This document shows positions 51,884 to 61,489 of a stretch of 64,000 nucleotides of DNA, in pieces (the stretch's first letter is position 1; each line of letters starts with the position of its first letter). The notes under the pieces were generated by a model that saw nothing but the letters and a program-made list of their open reading frames with translations, searched no databases and had not been told where the DNA came from. Origin of the DNA: Streptomyces eurythermus (lineage in GTDB: Bacteria; Actinomycetota; Actinomycetes; Streptomycetales; Streptomycetaceae); NCBI RefSeq assembly GCF_014649115.1, contig NZ_BMSK01000009.1, positions 288,268 through 352,267 on the forward strand. The letters run 5' to 3'. Made by a program: the position numbers and the translations under genes.

Positions 51884-53716
51884 TCAGCCCGGGTAGACCG
51901 GCGCCGAACCGTCCTTGTCGACCTTCTGCCACTGCGCCCCGGACGGCAGCCGGACGATCCCGTCCTCCGAGTAGGCCACCAGCGGCACCCGCTCGTCCTC
52001 GGACGCGGCGATCGCCTTGACGCTGGTCAGCGCGCCCGGGGCGGGGCCGTCCAGCGTGGAACCGTCGGCCTGGACGTACCGCATCTGCTGCACGCCCCCC
52101 TGTTCCTGGCCGACGACGAGCAGTCTGCTGTCCCCGGCCCAGGAGATGGCGCCGACCTGCTCCAGATCCGGTGTCGCCGGGCGCAGCCCGTCCACCGAGA
52201 TGCCCTGCCCGGTGCCGTCGTCGCGCTGGATCCGGCCGATGAACAGGGACTGCTTGCCGTCCTTGGCCACGACCAGCGCGATCCGCGCCCCGTCGGCGGC
52301 CACCCGCGCGTCCGTGATCCGGCCCGGAAGATCGGGCACGGAGACGGGCACCGCTTCCTTCTCCCCCTCTTCCAGGACGTACAGGCGGGGCCGGCGGGGG
52401 TCACCGTCGGCCACCCACAGGTCGCCGTGGGCGTCCCAGCTCGGCGTGGTCAGCCGCTCGTCGGGAGTGGGCCCGTCGCTGGTCACCAGCGGCTCGCCGA
52501 AGGAGCCGCCCGACGCCAGCGAGGCCACGTACAGCGAACCGCCCCCGTCGGCGACCCCGGCCGCGGTGTGCTCGTCCCGCGACACGGCCACCGACCGCAG
52601 CTCCTTGCCGCCCTCGCCGAGCGGACCCGGCACCGGAACGGAGCCGGTGCCGGTGCTTCCGGTCGGCATCCGCACCACCCGGTGCCTGCCGTCGATGAAG
52701 TACACGTACTCCGGGCGCTGGGACGACCCGTGCCAGGCGATGGCCTCGGCGCGCTCCTCGGTCAGTTCGCACAGCCGGTCGTCACCGGCCCCGCGCAGCT
52801 CGACGGATTCCAGCGTCGGCGCCAGGTTCCGCAGGGTGAACAGCAGCTGCGTCGCCATCTCGGTGCACTTGCCCGTCGCGACCTGGGACGCCTTGAGGTT
52901 CAGCGGCACCGTCAGCTTGTTCTGGTCGTCCGGCGCCAGCCCGGACGCGCCCTCGCGCAGCGCCGTACCGGTCGGGAAGCTCGACCTGACCACCGGCCCG
53001 AGCCAGGTGGTGGGCCCGTTCAGCAGCGACCGGACCATCTGTGTCATCGGGTCCACCTTGCCGCGCACGAACACCGGATCGGCGACCGCCACCGGCTGCC
53101 CGCCCGCCCCGACCGCCGTGTCGGAGGCGAAGTAGTACTTGTCGACGGGCGTGTAGTTGCGCTGGAAGTCCGACTTGCCCATGACGACGCCGTCCGGCAG
53201 CCCGTCGATGCGCCACTGTCCGCTCTTGGGGTTCTTCGTCAGGTGCAGCTTCTTGCGGTAGGGGCCGCCGGCGGGCCGGTAGGCCTGCTGCGCGTCGACC
53301 GTGGCGACCCGGGTGCCGGTCAGCACACAAGTGACGCTGTTGGTCTCCTCCCGTCCGCCCGGGCTGCAGTCCGTCTCGATGCTCGGCCCGTTCGCCAGGA
53401 CGGTGGTCGACAGCTCCGGCCGCCAGCGGCTCGCCGTCTCGCCCGACAGGTACTTGCGCGCCGTGTCGTACTCCGGGTCGTCGCTGGTCAGCGCCTCCAG
53501 GAAGCCCTGCATGATCTCGCCCGGACCGGCGCCGTCGGCCGGCGGCATCGCGAACACCCGTACCCCGGTGTCCTGCCGCGGCGTGGACTCCACATCCCGC
53601 AGATCCCCGCTGTCGGGCATCGAGGCACACCCGGCCAGCAGTGCCACACCCAAGGCGGCGCACGCCACCGGGCGCCCCGGCCGCCGCCGTGCGCCCCCCA
53701 CGCGGTCAGCGACCAC
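51884..53716 (-). CDS. lpqB: Lipoprotein LpqB, MtrB accessory
   Basis: Exported lipoprotein of 610 residues that works with the MtrAB two-component system at the cell surface. The signal peptide ends in lipobox LLAGC with Cys30. A GerMN-type domain occupies ~190-330 (ending near FPTGTALREGAS) and the C-terminal ~350-600 looks like a beta-propeller (repeated WAGDSRLLVV, SVAVSRDEHTAAGV). The GTG at 53716 follows ggggagg at 6 bases and overlaps the end of mtrB by 11 bases, so mtrA, mtrB and lpqB form one translationally coupled operon. Known in actinobacteria to modulate MtrB signalling. Confidence 0.95.
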   Translation of the reverse strand: MVADRVGGARRRPGRPVACAALGVALLAGCASMPDSGDLRDVESTPRQDTGVRVFAMPPADGAGPGEIMQGFLEALTSDDPEYDTARKYLSGETASRWRPELSTTVLANGPSIETDCSPGGREETNSVTCVLTGTRVATVDAQQAYRPAGGPYRKKLHLTKNPKSGQWRIDGLPDGVVMGKSDFQRNYTPVDKYYFASDTAVGAGGQPVAVADPVFVRGKVDPMTQMVRSLLNGPTTWLGPVVRSSFPTGTALREGASGLAPDDQNKLTVPLNLKASQVATGKCTEMATQLLFTLRNLAPTLESVELRGAGDDRLCELTEERAEAIAWHGSSQRPEYVYFIDGRHRVVRMPTGSTGTGSVPVPGPLGEGGKELRSVAVSRDEHTAAGVADGGGSLYVASLASGGSFGEPLVTSDGPTPDERLTTPSWDAHGDLWVADGDPRRPRLYVLEEGEKEAVPVSVPDLPGRITDARVAADGARIALVVAKDGKQSLFIGRIQRDDGTGQGISVDGLRPATPDLEQVGAISWAGDSRLLVVGQEQGGVQQMRYVQADGSTLDGPAPGALTSVKAIAASEDERVPLVAYSEDGIVRLPSGAQWQKVDKDGSAPVYPG

Positions 53717-55823
53717 GAGATGCCTCCCCTGACTGCGTCGAGTCCTGCGGCGCGGCGGCTTCCGGCCGGGTCCCTGCCGCGTCCGGCGCGTCCGGCGCCG
53801 GGCGCGCGGCGGGCTCGTCGCCGGGCCGCCGTACGCCACCGGTGGGCCGGGGCACCACACGCGCGCCGTTGCCCTTGCCCGGCAGGGCGGTCGGATCCGC
53901 TGCCGAGCCACCGGTGGTCAGCCGCGGCGCGACCGGCGTCCGCGGGGGCAGCGCGGGCCCCTGTGCGCCGGACTGCTGCACCGGGACGGTCGCCCGCTTC
54001 TCCTCGCCGGCGCGTCGCTCGCCGCCGTCGTCGAGGCCGCGGTTACGACGCGAGTCCTTCGGCTCCAGCGGTATCGGCGAGCCCCGCAGCGGCTCGTCAG
54101 CGGTCCTCGGCAGCGTCAGCCTGAACTGGGAGCCGCCCCCGGGCTCGCCCCAGGCCTGGAGCCAGCCCCCGTGCAGCCGCGCGTCCTCCAGGGCGATGGA
54201 CAGCCCGAGGCCGGTGCCGCCGGTGGTACGCGCGCGTGCCGGGTCGGCCCGCCAGAAGCGGCTGAAGACCCGGGTCGCCTCGCCGGGCTTCAGGCCGACG
54301 CCGTAGTCCCGAACGGCGACGGCCACCGCTCCGCCCGCGGCGGCGAGCTTGACGACGACGTCCTTGCCCTCGCCGTGCTCGACCGCGTTGACGACGAGGT
54401 TGCGCAGGACCCGCTCCACACGCCGGGCGTCCGCCTCGGCGACGACGGGCTGCTGGTCGCCGACCACCCGGATGTGCGTGCCCTTGCGCTCGGCGAGCGG
54501 CTCGGCACCGCTCACCACCCGCCGCACGACCTCCCTGAGGTCTATCGGCTCGGCCTCCAGCGCGGCGGCACCGGCGTCAAACCGGCTGATCTCCAGCAGG
54601 TCCGCGAGCAGCGACTCGAACCGGTCCAGCTGGTCGGCGAGCAGCTCGGCCGACCGCGCGGTCACCGGGTCGAAGTCCTCGCGCGCCTCGTGGATGACGT
54701 CGGCGGCCATCCGGACGGTGGTCAGCGGGGTGCGCAACTCGTGCGAGACGTCGGAGACGAACCGCCGCTGCATCCGCGACAGGTCCTCCAGCTGCTGGAT
54801 CTTGACCTGGAGGTTCTGCGCCATCTTGTTGAAGGCCTCGCCCAGGCGCGCGATGTCGTCCTCGCCGGTGACCTTCATCCGCTCCTGCAACCGCCCGGCG
54901 GACAGCCGCTCCGCGATCCCGGCCGCCATCCGCACCGGCGTGACCACCTGCCGCACCACCAGCCAGGCGATGGCGCCGAGCAGGACGACGACGAACAGCC
55001 CCGCCGTGGCCAGGGTGCCCTTGACCAGGCTCAGGGACTTCTCCTCCTGCGTGAGCGGGAAGAGGTAGTACAGCTCGTACGGGCGGCCGTTCGGGTCGTT
55101 GACCTGCTTGCCGATGGCCAGCCCCGGCTGCGACTCCTTGCCGCCGAAGTAGACGATCCGCGTGTTGCTCTGCACGGCCGTCGTCCCGCTGTTGACCCGC
55201 TCGCGCAGCTCGGCGGGCACGCTGGAGGTCGGATTGACGTTCCCGGAGCCGCGCGGGCTGCGCCCGCCGCCGCTGTCGTCGCCGACGGGCAGCGTCACCA
55301 CGTCGAAGGCGCCCGCGCCACCGCTGGACAACGACTCCACGAGGTCGCTCATCCACTGGATGACGTTCTGGGACTGCCGTCCGTCGGTCGCCGAACCGTC
55401 ACCGGTCCCGGCCGCCCCGCCGGCGCCCGTGCCGCTGACCGCCTCGTCGGCCTTCTGCCTGGCCACCGCGAACCCGCCCGTGGCCTGGCTCTGCGACGCC
55501 TTCACCTTGGCGTCCAGCAGACCGTTGCGCACCTGACCGATCACGACGAAGCCCAGCAGCAGGACGACGCCCAGCGACATCACCAGGGTCGTGGCGACGA
55601 CCCGGAGCTGGATGTTGCGCCGCCACAGCCGCATCACGGGCAGCAGCGGACGGCGCACCCAGCGCAGGAACAGCCGCAGGACCGGACTGCCCTGGACCCC
55701 GCCGCGCGGCAGCCCGCCCTCGAACAGCCTCCTCAGGCGCGCGCTCAACGCCGTCCGGCCGACAGGCCGCCCCGGACGGGTCCCGGGCCCGCCGGGAACC
55801 GAAGCGGCACTGTCCCCGGACAT
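53706..55823 (-). CDS. mtrB: Sensor histidine kinase MtrB
   Basis: Membrane kinase of the MtrAB system, 705 residues. Helix one (~70-92, VVATTLVMSLGVVLLLG), an extracellular sensor domain, helix two (~280-300, ATAGLFVVVLLGAIAWLVV), then HAMP (VRMAAGIAERLSAG), phosphoacceptor His in FVSDVSHELRTPL, and the ATPase domain with NLVVNAVEHG and GGTGLGLSIALE. A ~100-residue disordered Pro/Arg tail ends it. ATG 55823 is 1 base after the mtrA stop; the frame is open further up inside mtrA. In Streptomyces MtrAB links envelope state to development and antibiotic production. Confidence 0.96.
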   Translation of the reverse strand: MSGDSAASVPGGPGTRPGRPVGRTALSARLRRLFEGGLPRGGVQGSPVLRLFLRWVRRPLLPVMRLWRRNIQLRVVATTLVMSLGVVLLLGFVVIGQVRNGLLDAKVKASQSQATGGFAVARQKADEAVSGTGAGGAAGTGDGSATDGRQSQNVIQWMSDLVESLSSGGAGAFDVVTLPVGDDSGGGRSPRGSGNVNPTSSVPAELRERVNSGTTAVQSNTRIVYFGGKESQPGLAIGKQVNDPNGRPYELYYLFPLTQEEKSLSLVKGTLATAGLFVVVLLGAIAWLVVRQVVTPVRMAAGIAERLSAGRLQERMKVTGEDDIARLGEAFNKMAQNLQVKIQQLEDLSRMQRRFVSDVSHELRTPLTTVRMAADVIHEAREDFDPVTARSAELLADQLDRFESLLADLLEISRFDAGAAALEAEPIDLREVVRRVVSGAEPLAERKGTHIRVVGDQQPVVAEADARRVERVLRNLVVNAVEHGEGKDVVVKLAAAGGAVAVAVRDYGVGLKPGEATRVFSRFWRADPARARTTGGTGLGLSIALEDARLHGGWLQAWGEPGGGSQFRLTLPRTADEPLRGSPIPLEPKDSRRNRGLDDGGERRAGEEKRATVPVQQSGAQGPALPPRTPVAPRLTTGGSAADPTALPGKGNGARVVPRPTGGVRRPGDEPAARPAPDAPDAAGTRPEAAAPQDSTQSGEASRGR

Positions 55824-55824
55824 G

Positions 55825-56514
55825 TCAGCTCGGTCCGGCCTTGTAACCGACACCACGGACGGTCACCACGATCTCCGGCCGCTCCGGGTCCTTCTCGACC
55901 TTGGAACGCAGCCGCTGGACATGCACGTTGACGAGCCGCGTGTCGGCGGCGTGGCGGTAACCCCACACCTGCTCCAGCAGCACCTCACGGGTGAACACCT
56001 GCCACGGCTTGCGCGCGAGCGCCACCAGCAGGTCGAACTCCAGCGGGGTCAGCGCTATCGACTGCCCGTCCCGCTTCACCGAGTGCCCGGCGACATCGAT
56101 GACCAGGTCACCGATGGTGAGCTGCTCCGGCGCCGGCTCCTCCGACCTGCGCAGCCGCGCCCGGATCCGGGCCACCAGCTCCTTGGGCTTGAACGGCTTG
56201 ACGATGTAGTCGTCGGCCCCCGACTCCAGGCCCACCACGACATCCACGGTGTCGCTCTTGGCCGTGAGCATCACGATCGGCACCCCGGACTCCGCCCGGA
56301 TCAGCCGGCACACCTCGATACCGTCCCGTCCGGGCAGCATCAGGTCGAGCAGCACCAGATCGGGCTTGCTCTCACGGAAAGCGGCCAGCGCCTTGTCGCC
56401 GTCGGCTACGAAAGACGGCTCAAAACCTTCACCACGCAGCACGATCCCGAGCATCTCGGCCAGTGCGGTGTCGTCGTCGACGACAAGGACTCGTCCCTTC
56501 ATAAACGACATCAT
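55825..56514 (-). CDS. mtrA: Response regulator MtrA
   Basis: OmpR/PhoB-type regulator of 229 residues, phosphorylated by MtrB. Receiver domain with DDD (13-15), phosphoacceptor Asp57 in LVLLDLMLPGRD and Lys in DDYIVKPFKP; winged-helix DNA-binding domain at ~130-225 (LTPLEFDLLVALA, DTRLVNVHVQRLRSKVE). ATG 56514 was chosen since it gives the usual 229 residues beginning MMSFMKGRVLVVDDD. It is one base apart from mtrB. GTAAC/GTGAC repeats lie just upstream and may be autoregulatory sites. Confidence 0.97.
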   Translation of the reverse strand: MMSFMKGRVLVVDDDTALAEMLGIVLRGEGFEPSFVADGDKALAAFRESKPDLVLLDLMLPGRDGIEVCRLIRAESGVPIVMLTAKSDTVDVVVGLESGADDYIVKPFKPKELVARIRARLRRSEEPAPEQLTIGDLVIDVAGHSVKRDGQSIALTPLEFDLLVALARKPWQVFTREVLLEQVWGYRHAADTRLVNVHVQRLRSKVEKDPERPEIVVTVRGVGYKAGPS

Positions 56515-56779
56515 CCCATTCTCGTAACGGTGACCGGGGCGCTGGTGAGGCAGGTCACTGGCCCGTGACGATAGTCGTAGGGGACGGTCACTGTCTGCCC
56601 CCGCCCGCCGGCGTCGATGGCAGCGGTGGAGGCCGGACCCGGGCATCAGAACACCGGCGCCCTGCGGCGCACGTACCGCGCGCAGACGGGTCAGAACCTC
56701 CTGTACGCCTCGGACGCCGTGCCGGGCGGCAAGGAACGACTGAAGAGCACATGCACGGGACCGTACGGAGCCGCTGTCG
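56515..56779. other. Region upstream of mtrA
   Basis: With the adjoining terminator this makes a ~330-base gap between mtrA and mtnA. It contains the mtrA promoter area and a 26-base segment at 56582-56607 that recurs with 3 mismatches at 56803-56828 within the mtnA terminator. No gene is supported. Confidence 0.5.
56524..56534. promoter_or_regulatory. Candidate MtrA autoregulatory repeats
   Basis: gtaac-g-gtgac lies 10-20 bases upstream of the mtrA start; more gtcac/gtgac copies follow at ~56553 and ~56565. MtrA in actinobacteria binds GTAAC-like repeats, so self-control is plausible, but spacing here is not the standard one. Confidence 0.35.
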
Positions 56780-56825
56780 CCGGGGGCGGACAGGCCCGTA
56801 AGGGACCGTCACTGTCCGCCCCCGG
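56780..56825 (-). terminator. mtnA terminator
   Basis: Perfect 14-bp GC-rich stem (56780-56793 with 56812-56825) with an 18-base loop, about 20 bases downstream of the mtnA stop. Confidence 0.7.
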
Positions 56826-56843
56826 CCGTCGGCCGCGGTCCGG

Positions 56844-57989
56844 TCAGGCGGGGTCCGGGGTGTGGCGTGGGCGGGCGGAGAGCGCGGCGAGGGACTCGGC
56901 GGTCACCGGGGAAATGGCCCCCTCCTCGGTGACGATGGCCGTCACCAGCTCGGGGGGCGTCACGTCGAACGCCGGGTTGTACGCCTGCGTCCCCAGCGGC
57001 GCCACCGGTATCCCGCCTGCCGCACCGGTCGCCGCCACCTGGGGCGCCACGACCTCGGTCACCTCGAAACCGGGCCGCTGCTCGACCTCGATGGACGCCC
57101 CGTCGGGAGTGTCCGGGTCGATCGTCGTCACCGGGGCCACCACGATGAACGGCACATGGTGGTACCGGGCGAGCACGGCCAGCGGATAGCTGCCCACCTT
57201 GTTCGCCACCGAACCGTCGGCCGCGATCCGGTCCGCCCCGATCAGCACCGCGTCCACCTCACCCGCCGCGAACAGCGAACCCGCCGCGTTGTCGGTGAGC
57301 AGCGTGTACGGCATGCCGTTGCGGGCCGCTTCGTACGCCGTCAGGCGCGCCCCCTGCAACAACGGCCGTGTCTCGTCCACCCACAGCCGCCGCAGCCGCC
57401 CCGCGCGGTGTGCGGCGAGCGCCACGGCGAACGCCGTGCCCTCCCCGCCCGAGACCAGCGAACCGGTGTTGCAGTGGGTCAGGATCCGGTGCCCGCCGGC
57501 CGGCAGCAGCTCGTCCAGCAGCGTCAGCCCGTGGGCCGCCATCCGGGCGCTGGCCTCGGCGTCCTCCTGGTGCAGCGCCCGCGCCGCGGCGAGTGCCGCC
57601 ACGGCGGCCGCGGTGGGGTCACCGGTGCGGGCCAGCGCCGCCTGGTGTGCGGACTCGGCCCGGCGCACCCCGACCGACAGGTTCACCGCGGTGGGCCTGG
57701 CCCCTTCCAGCGTCCGCGCCGCCTCGGGCACGTCGAAGCCACGCGCGGCGGCGAGCGCGACGCCGTACGCCCCGGCGATCCCGAGCAGCGGCGCCCCGCG
57801 GACGGCGAGCGAGCGGATCGCCTCCACCAGCGCCGACGCGTCCGTGCACACCAACTCGACCTCTTCGGCCGGGAGCCTCGTCTGATCGAGAAGGACCAGT
57901 ACGGGACCCTCTGGTGGTTCCTCCCATCGGATCGCCGGTATCCCGGCCGGCCTCTTGTCCCCGCTCGTTCGCGCCTGCTGATCAGCCAT
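56844..57989 (-). CDS. mtnA: S-methyl-5-thioribose-1-phosphate isomerase
   Basis: Converts methylthioribose-1-phosphate to methylthioribulose-1-phosphate in methionine salvage. 381 residues, related to eIF2B subunits. The catalytic Cys lies in ILTHCNTGSL and the Asp in LIGADRIAADGSVANKVG, with RGAPLLGIAGAYG near the N-terminus. ATG 57989 begins MADQQARTSG; upstream codons are a non-coding extension. No other salvage-pathway genes are adjacent, so it stands alone here between mtrA and the divergent envelope operon. Confidence 0.96.
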   Translation of the reverse strand: MADQQARTSGDKRPAGIPAIRWEEPPEGPVLVLLDQTRLPAEEVELVCTDASALVEAIRSLAVRGAPLLGIAGAYGVALAAARGFDVPEAARTLEGARPTAVNLSVGVRRAESAHQAALARTGDPTAAAVAALAAARALHQEDAEASARMAAHGLTLLDELLPAGGHRILTHCNTGSLVSGGEGTAFAVALAAHRAGRLRRLWVDETRPLLQGARLTAYEAARNGMPYTLLTDNAAGSLFAAGEVDAVLIGADRIAADGSVANKVGSYPLAVLARYHHVPFIVVAPVTTIDPDTPDGASIEVEQRPGFEVTEVVAPQVAATGAAGGIPVAPLGTQAYNPAFDVTPPELVTAIVTEEGAISPVTAESLAALSARPRHTPDPA

Positions 57990-58129
57990 GCCGTCAGTCT
58001 GCCCCGGATCCGGCGGACAATTGAAGAAGTCCCGCCCCCACTGCGGCCGGTACCACGGTGACCGGCCCATGGCACGATGGCTGCCAACCCGCCGCCGCGA
58101 CCGCGGACGGGCACCGAGAAGGAGCTTCG

Positions 58130-59524
58130 ATGACTGACACTCCGGGCTGGGCCTCGCCCGGATCCGCCCCGTCGTCCGAGGGGCGGGAACCCGGTGCGTC
58201 CGGCCCCGCCGAGCCCGCCGACCGCCCCGGACCCGCCGAGCCCGCGCCGCAGCCCGGCCCGGACCCGCAGGGCCCGGGCGGGAAATGGTCCAAGGAGCAG
58301 CCGCCACCCGGCCAGTGGTCGGCGCCCACCGGCGCCCCCGGGACGCCCGGCCCGCACCAGACCCCGCCACCCCCGCCGCCCGGCCCCGGCTGGGGCGGTC
58401 AGCCCCCGGGCGCCCCGGGCCCCGGCGGCTACGGCGGCTACGGCGGTCACGGCGGCGGATACGCGGGTCCGCCCGCCGGCTACGGCGGTTACCCGGCCTG
58501 GGGCGGCGGCTGGGGCGGACCGCCGCCCGCCGCCAAGCCCGGCGTCATCCCGCTGCGCCCGCTCGGCGTCGGCGAGATCCTCGACGGCGCCGTCTCCACC
58601 ATGCGCACCTACTGGCGCTCGGTCCTCGCCATCTCGCTGGCGGTCGCTCTGGTCACCGAGACCGGCCTGGTCCTGCTGCAGGGCTTCGTCCTCAACGACG
58701 CCCTCACCAATGCCTCGCTCGACAGCGAGACCGCCACTCCCGGCGAGGTGCTCCGCAGCCTGCGCGACACCATGGTCGGCACCGGACTCCTCACGGTGGT
58801 CTCGGCAGCCGCCACCATCGTGGCGACCGCCCTGCTCACGACCATCACCAGCCGTGCCGTGCTCGGCAAGCCGGTCAGCACCGGCGAGGCCTGGCGCGAG
58901 GCCCGCCCGCGGCTGCTCAAGCTGTGCGGTCTGCTCATCCTGCTCGGTCTGATCGTCTTCGGTGTGCTCGCCGCCGGCGCACTGCCCGGCTTCCTGGTAC
59001 TGATCGGCACTGGCAGCGACGCCGCGGGGGCCGCGCTGATGGCCCTGGGCATCCTCGGCGCCGTCGTCGTCGCGATCTGGCTGAGCATCCGCTACTCCCT
59101 GGCCGCGCCCGCCCTGATGCTGGAACGGCAGGGCATCCGGAAGTCCATGGGCCGCTCCGCCCGGCTGATGCGGGGCGCCTGGTGGCGCGTCTTCGGCATC
59201 CAGTTGCTCGCCGGCCTGATCGCGAACATCGTCTCCGCGATCGTGACCATCCCCTTCGCCGTCATCGGCGCCGCGGCGAGCGGCGACGGCATGGCCGACT
59301 TCCTCGCCACCAACGGCGGACACGTCGGCTGGGCGTTCCTGATCATCCGGTCCATCGGCTCCGTGATCGGCACCACGCTCACCCTCCCGATCAGCGCCGG
59401 CGTCACCACGCTCCTGTACATCGACCAGCGCATCCGCCGCGAAGCCCTCGACCTGGAACTGGCCCGCGCGGCCGGTGTCCAGGGCCACGGCACCGGTGCC
59501 CCCGGTCCCGTCCCCGGGAGCTGA
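58130..59524 (+). CDS. Polytopic membrane protein with Pro/Gly-rich N-terminus
   Basis: A 464-residue protein. Residues ~1-140 are disordered, dominated by Pro, Gly and Tyr (GGYGGYGGHGGGY); the C-terminal ~300 residues hold about six membrane helices starting at LGVGEILDGAVSTMRTYWRSVLAISLA. This domain resembles the membrane domain of glycerophosphodiesterases (DUF7847-like), not an enzyme itself. aaggag lies before ATG 58130. It is the first gene of a run of five: the next starts 4 bases after its stop and the rest overlap by 1-4 bases. Probably an envelope membrane factor; function not established. Confidence 0.85.
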   Translation: MTDTPGWASPGSAPSSEGREPGASGPAEPADRPGPAEPAPQPGPDPQGPGGKWSKEQPPPGQWSAPTGAPGTPGPHQTPPPPPPGPGWGGQPPGAPGPGGYGGYGGHGGGYAGPPAGYGGYPAWGGGWGGPPPAAKPGVIPLRPLGVGEILDGAVSTMRTYWRSVLAISLAVALVTETGLVLLQGFVLNDALTNASLDSETATPGEVLRSLRDTMVGTGLLTVVSAAATIVATALLTTITSRAVLGKPVSTGEAWREARPRLLKLCGLLILLGLIVFGVLAAGALPGFLVLIGTGSDAAGAALMALGILGAVVVAIWLSIRYSLAAPALMLERQGIRKSMGRSARLMRGAWWRVFGIQLLAGLIANIVSAIVTIPFAVIGAAASGDGMADFLATNGGHVGWAFLIIRSIGSVIGTTLTLPISAGVTTLLYIDQRIRREALDLELARAAGVQGHGTGAPGPVPGS

Positions 59525-59528
59525 CGCG

Positions 59529-60293
59529 GTGAGCCTCACGGGGGGAGTACTCACGGCGGCGCTCCCGTCGGGCGCCACCACCGTCGTACGAGTGTGGCGC
59601 GCGTCGGACCGTGCGCTCCTGGCGGCCGGCGGCTCGGGTGACGAGCCGCCGGTGACCATCCCGCGTGATCCCGCGCGGGAAGCGGCCCGGCGCGAACTGT
59701 CCAAGGGGATGTACCACGAGAACGATCCCAGCCTGTTCCAGCGCGCCCTGAACGCGTTCTGGGACTGGCTCGACCGGCTGTTCGGCACGGCCGCGTCGGC
59801 CACCCCGGGCGGCGCGGTCGGCCTGTTCGTCGTCATCCTGTTCGTCGTCGCCGTCCTGGCCGCCCTCTGGTGGCGCCTCGGCACCCCCCGTCGCCAACCC
59901 TCCTCCACTCCGGCCCTGTTCGACGAACGCATCCGCAGCGCCGCCGAACACCGCGCCGCCGCCGAGGCACACGCGGCCCAAGGCCACTGGAACCAGGCCG
60001 TCCAGGAACGCATGCGGGCCGTGGTCCGCTCCCTGGAGGAACGCGCCCTGCTCGACGTACGCCCCGGCCGCACCGCCGACGAAGCCGCCGCCGAGGCCGG
60101 CCGCGCCCTGCCCGCACACGCGGACCGACTGCGCGCCGCGGCACGTGAGTTCGACGACATCACATACGGCGGGCGCACCGCCGGCGAGCAGTCGTACCGC
60201 CGCCTCGCGGAACTGGACCGCGACCTGGAGAACACCCGGCCGAGCCTCGCCGGCAGCGCGGCCCGCAACACCCGCCAGGGGGAGGCCGAGTGA
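59529..60293 (+). CDS. DUF4129-domain membrane protein
   Basis: A 254-residue protein with one or two membrane helices: an N-terminal hydrophobic patch and a clear helix at ~95-118 (GLFVVILFVVAVLAALWW). The C-terminal cytoplasmic domain (~130-225) is DUF4129 (HWNQAVQERMRAVVRSLEERALLDVRPGRTADE, ending FDDITYGGRTAGEQSYRRL), a domain often associated with transglutaminase-like and MoxR/DUF58 systems. The GTG at 59529 follows gggag by about 9 bases. Its stop overlaps the next start as GTGA. Confidence 0.88.
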   Translation: MSLTGGVLTAALPSGATTVVRVWRASDRALLAAGGSGDEPPVTIPRDPAREAARRELSKGMYHENDPSLFQRALNAFWDWLDRLFGTAASATPGGAVGLFVVILFVVAVLAALWWRLGTPRRQPSSTPALFDERIRSAAEHRAAAEAHAAQGHWNQAVQERMRAVVRSLEERALLDVRPGRTADEAAAEAGRALPAHADRLRAAAREFDDITYGGRTAGEQSYRRLAELDRDLENTRPSLAGSAARNTRQGEAE

Positions 60294-61489
60294 CCACCGA
60301 GGCCCCGCCGACGGCCACCACCTCCACCGCGCCCACCGGCCGCCGGCTGTGGACCCGGACACGCGGTATCGCGCTCGCCGTCGTCCTCATCCTGGCCGCG
60401 GCCGTCGCCATGGCCGCCGTGCGCTCCACCGCCCGTCACGGCGAACTGGACCCGCGCTCCGCCGACCCCTACGGCAGCCGTGCCGTCGCCGAACTCCTCG
60501 CCCAGCGGGGCGTGTCCACGCGCGTGGTCACGACACTCGAGCAGGCACGCGCCGCCACCGGCCCGGACACCACCCTGCTCGTCGCCGTACCCGACCGGCT
60601 GACCCACCGTCAACAGGACCGGCTGCACTCGGCGATGGCGGACTCCGGCGGACGAACCGTCCTGGTCGCGGCCGGCAGCTGGTCCATCGAACGGCTCGCC
60701 CCCGGAGTCACCGCGGACCCCGCCATCAGCGGCGACTCCACGCTCGCCCCGGACTGCGCCCTGCCCGAAGCCCGGCGGGCCGGCACCGCCGACACCGGCG
60801 GCGTCCGCTACACCACCGCCCACCTCGACGCCGACTCCTGCTACCCCAGCGAGCGCCTCGCCACCCTGCTGCGTCTCCCCGCCGCCTCCGGAAGCGGGGA
60901 CACCGTCGTCCTCGGCGCGCCCGACATCCTCTACAACGACCGCCTGGACGAGCAGGGCAACGCCTCCCTCGCCCTTCAGCTCCTCGGCTCGCGCCACCAT
61001 CTGGTCTGGTACCTCCCCTCGCTGTCCGACGCCTCCGGCGCCCCCACCGGCGGCCAGAAAGGCTTCTTCGACCTGCTCCCCTCGGGCTGGCTCTGGGCCA
61101 CCCTGCAGCTGTTCATCGCGGCGGCCCTCGCCGCGTTCTGGCGGGCCCGCCGATTCGGCCCGCTCGTGGCCGAGAAACTCCCCGTCGTGATCCGCGCCTC
61201 CGAGACCACCGAAGGCCGCGCCCGCCTCTACCGCAAGGCCAACGCCCGTGACCGCGCGGCCGACGCTCTGCGCTCTGCCACCCGCACCCGCCTCGCCCCC
61301 CTCGCCGGCGTCCCCGTCGCCCAGGCGCACGCGCCCGAGGCCCTGCTTCCCGCCCTCTCCGCCCGCCTGTCCGGCGACGGACAGGACCTGCACTCCCTCC
61401 TTTTCGGACCGCCGCCCGGCGACGACGCGGCCCTCATCGCCCTCACCGACCAACTCGACGCCCTCGAAAGAGAGGTACGCCGTTCATGA
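60290..61489 (+). CDS. DUF4350-domain membrane protein
   Basis: A 399-residue protein. Helix one is at ~27-45; an extracytoplasmic DUF4350 domain (~50-255; DPRSADPYGSRAVAELLAQRG, DTVVLGAPDILYNDRLDEQGNASLALQLLG) resembles a Rossmann-like glutamine-amidotransferase fold lacking catalysis; a second helix is near ~260-285 (WLWATLQLFIAAALAAFWRA), followed by a cytoplasmic helical tail ending LDALEREVRRS. GTG start, overlapping the previous gene by 4 bases, and its stop overlaps the MoxR start by 4 bases. DUF4350 proteins accompany MoxR ATPases in actinobacteria. Confidence 0.87.
   Translation: MTTEAPPTATTSTAPTGRRLWTRTRGIALAVVLILAAAVAMAAVRSTARHGELDPRSADPYGSRAVAELLAQRGVSTRVVTTLEQARAATGPDTTLLVAVPDRLTHRQQDRLHSAMADSGGRTVLVAAGSWSIERLAPGVTADPAISGDSTLAPDCALPEARRAGTADTGGVRYTTAHLDADSCYPSERLATLLRLPAASGSGDTVVLGAPDILYNDRLDEQGNASLALQLLGSRHHLVWYLPSLSDASGAPTGGQKGFFDLLPSGWLWATLQLFIAAALAAFWRARRFGPLVAEKLPVVIRASETTEGRARLYRKANARDRAADALRSATRTRLAPLAGVPVAQAHAPEALLPALSARLSGDGQDLHSLLFGPPPGDDAALIALTDQLDALEREVRRS

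Noticed and set aside
57683..61453. A 1256-codon open frame on the minus strand
   Set aside because: It overlaps mtnA and four well-supported operon genes in another frame and has no recognisable domain.
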